Shown: piece after piece, positions 7,516 through 11,823 of the stretch | Numbering within the stretch: the stretch's first letter is position 1 | Layout of the letters: each line of letters starts with the position of its first letter | Origin: Chromera velia | Taxonomy: Eukaryota; Sar; Chromeraceae | Direction of reading: 5' to 3' | NCBI GenBank assembly: GCA_018398765.1 | Contig: JAHBMJ010001946.1 | Coordinates: 12,501 to 24,323 of the forward strand | DNA length: 11,823 nucleotides | The notes under the pieces: model-generated | Databases searched by the model: none | What the model was told of the DNA's origin: nothing | The model's input: the letters and a program-made list of their open reading frames with translations, nothing else | Translations under genes and position numbers: made by a program

Positions 7516-8265
7516 GGCTTGACTTGACACACATATCACGGCTAAAGGCTAATCACAAGAAGAAAAAGATTCAGTGGGATCGATTTCACTTAAGCTAGAG
7601 ACTCAGTTTCCGTTCAGTTATGATGATCAAGGGCAATCGAGGGTTTTATTGGTGTAATTTGGTGTAATTTAGTAGCAGAATGAGATTAAGTTTTTCTTTC
7701 GTATTGCTCTCTTGTCTCGTCGTATGTTTGGAGACCGAATTAAGGGTTAACAATTGTTCTTTACCTATCAGTGAGTGACGGGTGCTTGCGATTTGTCTTC
7801 TTATACCACCTTGCATAACATCTTTAATAAATGCTGGAGTAAATGGAAAGGAAAAGAAGTCAATCATATATGGGCTTATATCGGCTAAAAAGGTGGACAA
7901 CGAGAGCTCCTCACCATATTTTTAAAAAAAAAAACTAAAAAAAACATAAGAAAACCAGTCTTGGAAAGCCGGGAAGAGAAGGTGCATGCGCATGCGCATG
8001 CGGCCATCGGCACACAGAAACGCTGACAGTGGTGCACAGGAGTTCTGATCGAGGTCTAATTAAGGAATTTCCAAAATTAGGCGTCAAAACACAAAGAGAC
8101 GGGGCAATGAGAATCCGTCTCCATCAAAATAGATGAAGACGTCTCCTATATATGGGCGTTGGATTCGGAGTAATTCGGAGTCCCTCAAATAAGATTCAGA
8201 CAAGACGTCATTGTCTGCTCAGAGTTCTATTGTTTACCTGGGTTGATGTTGATCGAATCATATAT
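7516..8265. other. AT-rich spacer before the retroelement
   Basis: No gene is supported. It includes a direct repeat TTGGTGTAATT (7650-7660, 7661-7671), an A-rich run at about 7919-7949, and an 18-bp palindrome made of three GCATGC units (7984-8001). Near the right end are a direct repeat ATTCGGAGTA/C (about 8163-8182), a TATATATG box (8147-8154) and a CRE-like GACGTCA (about 8205-8211). The part after about 8100 could be the U3 part of an LTR, but no second LTR is available to confirm it. Confidence 0.4.
8147..8154 (+). promoter_or_regulatory. candidate TATA box upstream of the retroelement leader
   Basis: TATATATG lies about 115 bp before the point where the repeated leader begins (8266) and about 190 bp before an AATAAA. 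The order TATA, then AATAAA, then leader, then gag is what a 5' LTR would show. No transcript data are available, so this is a weak call. Confidence 0.25.
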
Positions 8266-8338
8266 TGTGGGCCTGTCACGAGCGTCGCGCCGCGCTAGGG
8301 CTGCCACCGACCTCGCAACGCCGCGTGCGCCCAGTCTG

Positions 8339-8344
8339 AATAAA
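8339..8344 (+). promoter_or_regulatory. AATAAA polyadenylation-type signal in the leader
   Basis: The hexamer AATAAA occurs here and at the same place in the other two units (9015-9020 and 9691-9696). In an LTR it would mark the R region. Whether it is used is unknown. Confidence 0.4.
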
Positions 8345-8591
8345 GTGACGTCTGACCTTTGTGTGCGAAAGTTGTTCTATGCCAGTCTCTCGATCGTGGT
8401 GTTGGCTGGTCTGAATAGTGGATCAACAGATTGACTCTGCTAGGTCATACTTTAATGTAAGTCTGCCTACGATCTACGCTTATCGTAATTGAGCCTCTAG
8501 TACCGTACGCAGCTTATAGTCTGGTAGTTACACTGTACAGAGCTGGGTTGGCAAAGGGACAAATCTTTGCTCATTCTGATTTTCTTTCTTG

Positions 8592-8941
8592 ATGTCTTTT
8601 GAGCAGTTCCAAGTGGAGGTAGGTGCGACTTTGCTACAGGTTCAGCAGGGCCTCACCGCAGTCCAGCAGACCCAGCAGCAGCAAGGGCAGATACTGGCAG
8701 AACTGCAGCAAAGACAGATGGAGCAAGCTGCTGTAGTAGTCCAGCAGCCGATGGATGTACAAGGAGACGGCATGTTGTTTGGAGGTGGATAGGGTGGTCT
8801 ACCTCTTCAGGCGCCTGAAGTTCGAGAACAAGTTCTCAGGACTACACTAAAGAATCCGGATGTCTTTACAGGAGTGCGGGAGAAAGCGGAAAGGTGGTGC
8901 ACTGACATGGACGACTGGTTTGCGAATGCTCAGACCGCTCC
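8592..8941 (+). pseudogene. truncated gag copy 1
   Basis: Starts at ATG 8592 with Met-Ser-Phe-Glu-Gln, followed by a Gln-rich, coiled-coil-like segment. It is interrupted by TAG at 8790-8792, where the long copy has Gln67. Beyond the stop the frame continues through Glu-Lys-Ala-Glu-Arg-Trp to the break after codon 115, then runs in frame into the leader of unit 2 as far as 9110. If it is translated at all, the product is a 66-residue Gln-rich peptide. Confidence 0.8.
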
Positions 8942-9617
8942 TGTGGGCCTGTTACGAGCGTCGCGCCGCGCTAGGGCCGCCGCCGACCTCGCAACGCCGT
9001 GTGCACCCAGTCTGAATAAAGTGATGTCTGACCTTTGCGTGCGAAAGTTGTTCTATGCCAGTCTCTCGATCGTGGTGTTGGCTGGTCTGAATAGTGGATC
9101 AACAGATTGACTCTGCTAGGTCATACTTTAATGTGAGTCTGCCTACGATCTACGCTTATCGTAATTGAGCCTCTAGTACCGTACGCAGCTTATAGTCTGG
9201 TAGTTACACTGTACAGAGCTGGGTTGGCAAAGGGACAAATCTTTGCTCATTCTGATTTTCTTTCTTGATGTCTTTTGAGCAGTTCCAGGCGGAGGTAGGT
9301 GCGACTTTGCTACAGGTTCAGCAGGGCCTCACCGCAGTCCAGCAGACCCAGCAGCAGCAAGGGCAGATACTGGCAGAACTGCAGCAAAGACAGATGGAGC
9401 AAGCTGCTGTAGTAGTCCAGCAGCCGATGGATGTACAAGGAGACGGCATGTTGTTTGGAGGTGGATAGGGTGGTCTACCTCTTCAGGCGCCTGAAGTTCG
9501 AGAACAAGTTCTCAGGACTACACTAAAGAATCCGGATGTCTTTACAGGAGTGCGGGAGAAAGCGGAAAGGTGGTGCACTGACATGGACGACTGGTTTGCG
9601 AATGCTCAGACCGCTCC
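8942..9617 (+). repeat. tandem unit 2 of 3 (676 bp), mosaic of units 1 and 3
   Basis: The first 430 bp or so (to about 9370) match unit 3 exactly, including ten sites where unit 1 differs. The rest matches unit 1 exactly, including eight sites where unit 3 differs. It ends at the same gag break point as unit 1. Confidence 0.95.
9268..9617 (+). pseudogene. truncated gag copy 2
   Basis: Same structure as copy 1, with ATG 9268, TAG at 9466-9468 in place of Gln67, and a cut after codon 115 into the leader of unit 3. Near the start it has Gln-Ala where copy 1 has Gln-Val, as in copy 3. Confidence 0.8.
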
Positions 9618-10290
9618 TGTGGGCCTGTTACGAGCGTCGCGCCGCGCTAGGGCCGCCGCCGACCTCGCAACGCCGTGTGCACCCAGTCTGAATAAAGTGA
9701 TGTCTGACCTTTGCGTGCGAAAGTTGTTCTATGCCAGTCTCTCGATCGTGGTGTTGGCTGGTCTGAATAGTGGATCAACAGATTGACTCTGCTAGGTCAT
9801 ACTTTAATGTGAGTCTGCCTACGATCTACGCTTATCGTAATTGAGCCTCTAGTACCGTACGCAGCTTATAGTCTGGTAGTTACACTGTACAGAGCTGGGT
9901 TGGCAAAGGGACAAATCTTTGCTCATTCTGATTTTCTTTCTTGATGTCTTTTGAGCAGTTCCAGGCGGAGGTAGGTGCGACTTTGCTACAGGTTCAGCAG
10001 GGCCTCACCGCAGTCCAGCAGACCCAGCAGCAGCAAGGGCAGATACTGGCGGAACTGCAGCAAAGACAGATGGAGCAAGCTGCTGTGGTAGTCCAGCAGC
10101 CGATGGATGTACAAGGAGACGGCATGTTGTTTGGAGGTGGACAGGGTGGTCTACCTCCTCAGGCGCCTGAAGTTCGAGAACAAGTTCCCAGGACTACACT
10201 GAAGAATCCGGATGTCTTTACAGGAGTGCAGGAGAAAGCGGAGAGGTGGTGCACTGACATGGACGACTGGTTTGCGAATGCTCAGACCGC
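9618..10290 (+). repeat. tandem unit 3 of 3, continuous with full gag
   Basis: Same content as units 1 and 2, but at 10290 it runs on into the rest of gag instead of returning to the leader. At gag codon 67 it has CAG, where units 1 and 2 have TAG. Confidence 0.95.
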
Positions 10291-11023
10291 CCTGGAACGT
10301 CAACTCGGTCTGGCCAAGTCTTACTTGAGCCCTGAACTCAAGGACTGGTTTGACTTGGTGAAGTTGGAGGACGGCATTGGATTTCGCGACTGGTCTGCCT
10401 TGAAGGACACATTGCTTCGTCGGTATAGAGACAAGCATGTCCGCAAGGCAGTAAAAAAGAAGATCGCAATCCTCAGGTGCACTGGAACTGTCAGCGACTA
10501 CAACAACAAGTTCGACGTCGAGGCTTTGAAGCTGAAAAAGGCAGGGACGAGTGAGTGGGACCTCCTCGACAACTACATCGAGGGTTTGCCACCTGCCGTC
10601 ATATTTCAGACCGACAGGCAGGAGCCGCAGACTCTGCAGGAGGCCATGGAGAAGGCCTTGGACAACGAGGCCTGGCTTCAACAGGCATCAGCTCGGGGAG
10701 GAAAATGGGCCAAAGGGACAGGACCGATTCCAGGGAGGTCTTCACCAATTGACCCAACTGGACTGGCTCCGATGAAACTCTGTGGGGTGCATCGTGGCAT
10801 GCCGCTTTGCGACCCCAGATTGCCCCAAGCCCTGTGGGAGGAAAGATGGAGACTAGGATGGAGACAGGGACTTTGCCTCTGGTGTGGTGATCCCAATTAC
10901 CAGATGAGGCAGTGCTGGAATGGGTTACGCGGTCCCCCGCAGGCACGCGCCATGTACACGTCCCCATTCGGAGGATGGCGGGAACCTCCACAGCGAGCAG
11001 CCTGGTTTCCCGAGTTTCGATGA
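9944..11023 (+). CDS. gag-like capsid protein (Retrotrans_gag type) with a zinc knuckle
   Basis: A 359-residue frame from ATG 9944 to TGA 11021-11023; the in-frame TTG just before it is not a credible eukaryotic start. Residues 1-55 are Gln-rich and likely coiled coil. Residues about 97-245 follow the retrotransposon capsid pattern: Glu-Lys-Ala-Glu-Arg-Trp, a Trp-Ser-Ala-Leu-Lys-Asp helix with Arg-Arg-Tyr-Arg (about 150-162), Gly-Thr-Val-Ser-Asp-Tyr (181-186) and Tyr-Ile-Glu-Gly-Leu (211-215). A knuckle follows with Cys311, Cys314, Tyr319 and Cys324, giving the CX2CX4-X-X4C spacing but Tyr (TAC) where His (CAC/CAT) is expected. Gag packages the element's RNA into cytoplasmic particles. The C-terminus is Arg/Pro/Gly-rich. 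The same frame is open again after the TGA, so the original protein was probably longer. Confidence 0.75.
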   Translation: MSFEQFQAEVGATLLQVQQGLTAVQQTQQQQGQILAELQQRQMEQAAVVVQQPMDVQGDGMLFGGGQGGLPPQAPEVREQVPRTTLKNPDVFTGVQEKAERWCTDMDDWFANAQTALERQLGLAKSYLSPELKDWFDLVKLEDGIGFRDWSALKDTLLRRYRDKHVRKAVKKKIAILRCTGTVSDYNNKFDVEALKLKKAGTSEWDLLDNYIEGLPPAVIFQTDRQEPQTLQEAMEKALDNEAWLQQASARGGKWAKGTGPIPGRSSPIDPTGLAPMKLCGVHRGMPLCDPRLPQALWEERWRLGWRQGLCLWCGDPNYQMRQCWNGLRGPPQARAMYTSPFGGWREPPQRAAWFPEFR

Positions 11024-11320
11024 GAAAGCTCTCCTCCTTGCAGATACTATGAGGGGGCTCGATACCCTTCTCCTTCTGGGTCGCCCTCTGCATTGGGGGG
11101 GAGGGAGGAGACTCGTCAGCCAGGCAGGGGGTTCGGAAGCAATGTTCCTTCGGGGGGACAGGGGCATACCTTCAATGACACTCCATTGTTTGATCGGCGA
11201 ACATCTTCACCGCCCTGGGGGTCACAACCAGTGCGTCAGATGGGACCCAGACGAATGGTGGGAGTGAGAACGATTCCTGGCCGGAAGGCCTGTGCCCTCG
11301 TAAATGGACTTTTGCCCTGA
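11024..11320 (+). pseudogene. continuation of the gag frame after the TGA, towards protease
   Basis: After TGA 11021-11023 the gag frame stays open for 98 codons to TGA 11318-11320. The composition (Pro/Ser/Gly/Arg-rich) continues that of the gag C-terminus. The last residues, with Cys-Ala-Leu-Val-Asn-Gly, resemble the strand that precedes the Asp-Thr-Gly of retropepsins, but no Asp-Thr-Gly follows. The TGA comes right after a CGA codon and could itself derive from CGA by C-to-T change. Confidence 0.5.
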
Positions 11321-11823
11321 AGTCGGACTGCAATATTGTGATACCTTAAAAATTATTCTAGACATTATGATTTGATAGCAAAGAAATACTAACAAAAAAT
11401 ATTATGAAGTAAAACTAGATTACCCAAAGTAATATAGAGCCTTTATATCATCTACAATTGTTACTTTTGTGCAAATCTGCTCAAATATGCTCAAAAGGCT
11501 GGTTGATTAGCTAGGGTGCATGGTGGGAAAAATTATGATCACCGCGGTACGTGAAAGTTAGTGAATGTTACCTGAAAAGAAATACACAGGAACAACACTA
11601 ATGAATATGCTCAAAAGCAACGTTTAGCGCCGCCAATCAAGTACAAAGAATTGCTTCTTCTGCAAAGGAAACAGTGCAGGAAGGAGGGCTTCACAGCTAG
11701 GCTGGTCAGACCGGACAGGAGGCAGTCAGCAGGGGTCGGAGAGGATTCTGAAGAACAGAGCACAGAAACAACATAATCCTATTCACAAAGAACTCACACT
11801 ATACGGAGTAAAAGCTTACAAAT
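11321..11823. other. AT-rich spacer, no gene seen
   Basis: Composition drops abruptly to AT-rich after about 11340, and all frames are broken. A 14-bp direct repeat, AATATGCTCAAAAG, occurs at 11484-11497 and 11604-11617. Nothing here resembles the leader at 8266, so no 3' LTR is visible in the window. Confidence 0.5.

Larger units (their letters stand above)
8266..8941 (+). repeat. tandem unit 1 of 3 (676 bp): leader plus gag 5' end
   Basis: The unit runs from TGTGGG through the AATAAA leader and the gag start to gag codon 115, where gag is cut after Gln-Thr-Ala and joins unit 2. In its first part (to about 8613) it differs from units 2 and 3 at ten sites, all transitions. From there to its end it is identical to unit 2. 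Confidence 0.95.
8266..11320 (+). mobile_element. LTR retrotransposon, Ty3/gypsy-like, 5' part only, decayed
   Basis: A leader or partial LTR (TGTGGG... at 8266, AATAAA at 8339-8344) leads into gag. The leader plus gag start is present three times in tandem (676-bp period), and only the third runs into a long gag. Past gag the same frame continues to about 11320, where the translation resembles the approach to a retropepsin (Ala-Leu-Val-Asn-Gly) and then breaks off into unrelated AT-rich DNA. No protease active site, reverse transcriptase, RNase H or integrase is in the window. Neither LTR boundary nor target-site duplication is confirmed; a TGGTAG at 8522-8527 might be part of a primer-binding site. 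Stops, a mutated zinc knuckle and truncation suggest a dead copy. Confidence 0.7.

Noticed and set aside
7115-7534. 139-codon open frame on the - strand
   Set aside because: It arises from GC-rich palindromic DNA; the translation is Trp/Gly/Ala/Arg-rich with no domain, and other frames of the same block are also open.
8243-8434. 63-codon leader frame, repeated in all three units
   Set aside because: Several of the differences between copies change the amino acid and most fall at CpG, so there is no sign of selection on a protein. The AATAAA lies inside it.
8434-8445. CTCTGCTA, like the 3' end of an initiator tRNA, near the gag leader
   Set aside because: A primer-binding site on this strand should be the complement (TGGTAGCAGAG); the sequence is in the wrong orientation, so probably chance.
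8457-8606. Possible intron in the gag leader (GTAAGT to a pyrimidine tract and GAGCAG)
   Set aside because: Splicing would remove the gag ATG, and the upstream exon supplies no start codon in the right frame, so an intact ATG is the simpler reading.
8266-10290. CRISPR-like or satellite array
   Set aside because: The 676-bp units are a retroelement leader and gag start in tandem, not short repeats with spacers, and there are only three.
10151-10681. 176-codon open frame on the - strand
   Set aside because: Antisense shadow of gag, with no recognisable protein.

Overview
The window looks like nuclear DNA of a eukaryotic alga or protist, most likely an alveolate of the chromerid type (Chromera/Vitrella-like). 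This placement is an inference. It rests on three things: long non-coding AT-rich spacers with microsatellites; a gene with N-terminal NHL repeats and a C-terminal BTB domain, an architecture I recall as expanded in chromerids; and an LTR-retrotransposon gag gene beside a eukaryote-only MINDY-type deubiquitinase. There are no bacterial features such as operons or Shine-Dalgarno sites.

Layout. Positions 1-1053 are mostly AT-rich spacer, with a possible exon tail at the extreme left edge. Positions 1054-3216 (+) hold an apparently intact, intronless gene for a MINDY-3/4-like deubiquitinase with an extra C-terminal Cys cluster. A compound (TG)n/(AG)n/poly-A microsatellite follows, then about 1.85 kb of spacer with no gene I can support. 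Positions 5207-6751 (-) hold an NHL-repeat/BTB gene that stays in one frame over about 1.5 kb but is cut by two in-frame TAG codons, one of them exactly where sister repeats carry Gln. Positions 6752-8265 are spacer, including a GC-rich, palindrome-rich block (about 7125-7515) and an AT-rich part. From 8266 to about 11320 lies the 5' part of an LTR (Ty3/gypsy-like) retrotransposon. A 676-bp leader plus gag-start segment is present three times in tandem, and only the third copy runs into a long gag. That gag has a zinc knuckle with Tyr in place of His, and its frame continues past a TGA towards a protease-like start before breaking off. The last 500 bases are AT-rich with no gene seen.

Two themes stand out. 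First, the three 676-bp units form a mosaic whose history can be read: unit 2 matches unit 3 in its first part and unit 1 in its second. Every difference I count among the units (18 of 18) is a transition, half of them at CpG. Second, the internal stops in both the NHL gene and the gag copies are TAG at Gln positions, while the inferred gene ends use TGA. C-to-T decay explains this most simply; UAG read as Gln is a less likely alternative. Both cellular genes belong to ubiquitin biology (a deubiquitinase and a possible CUL3 adaptor), but nothing in the sequence shows that they work together.
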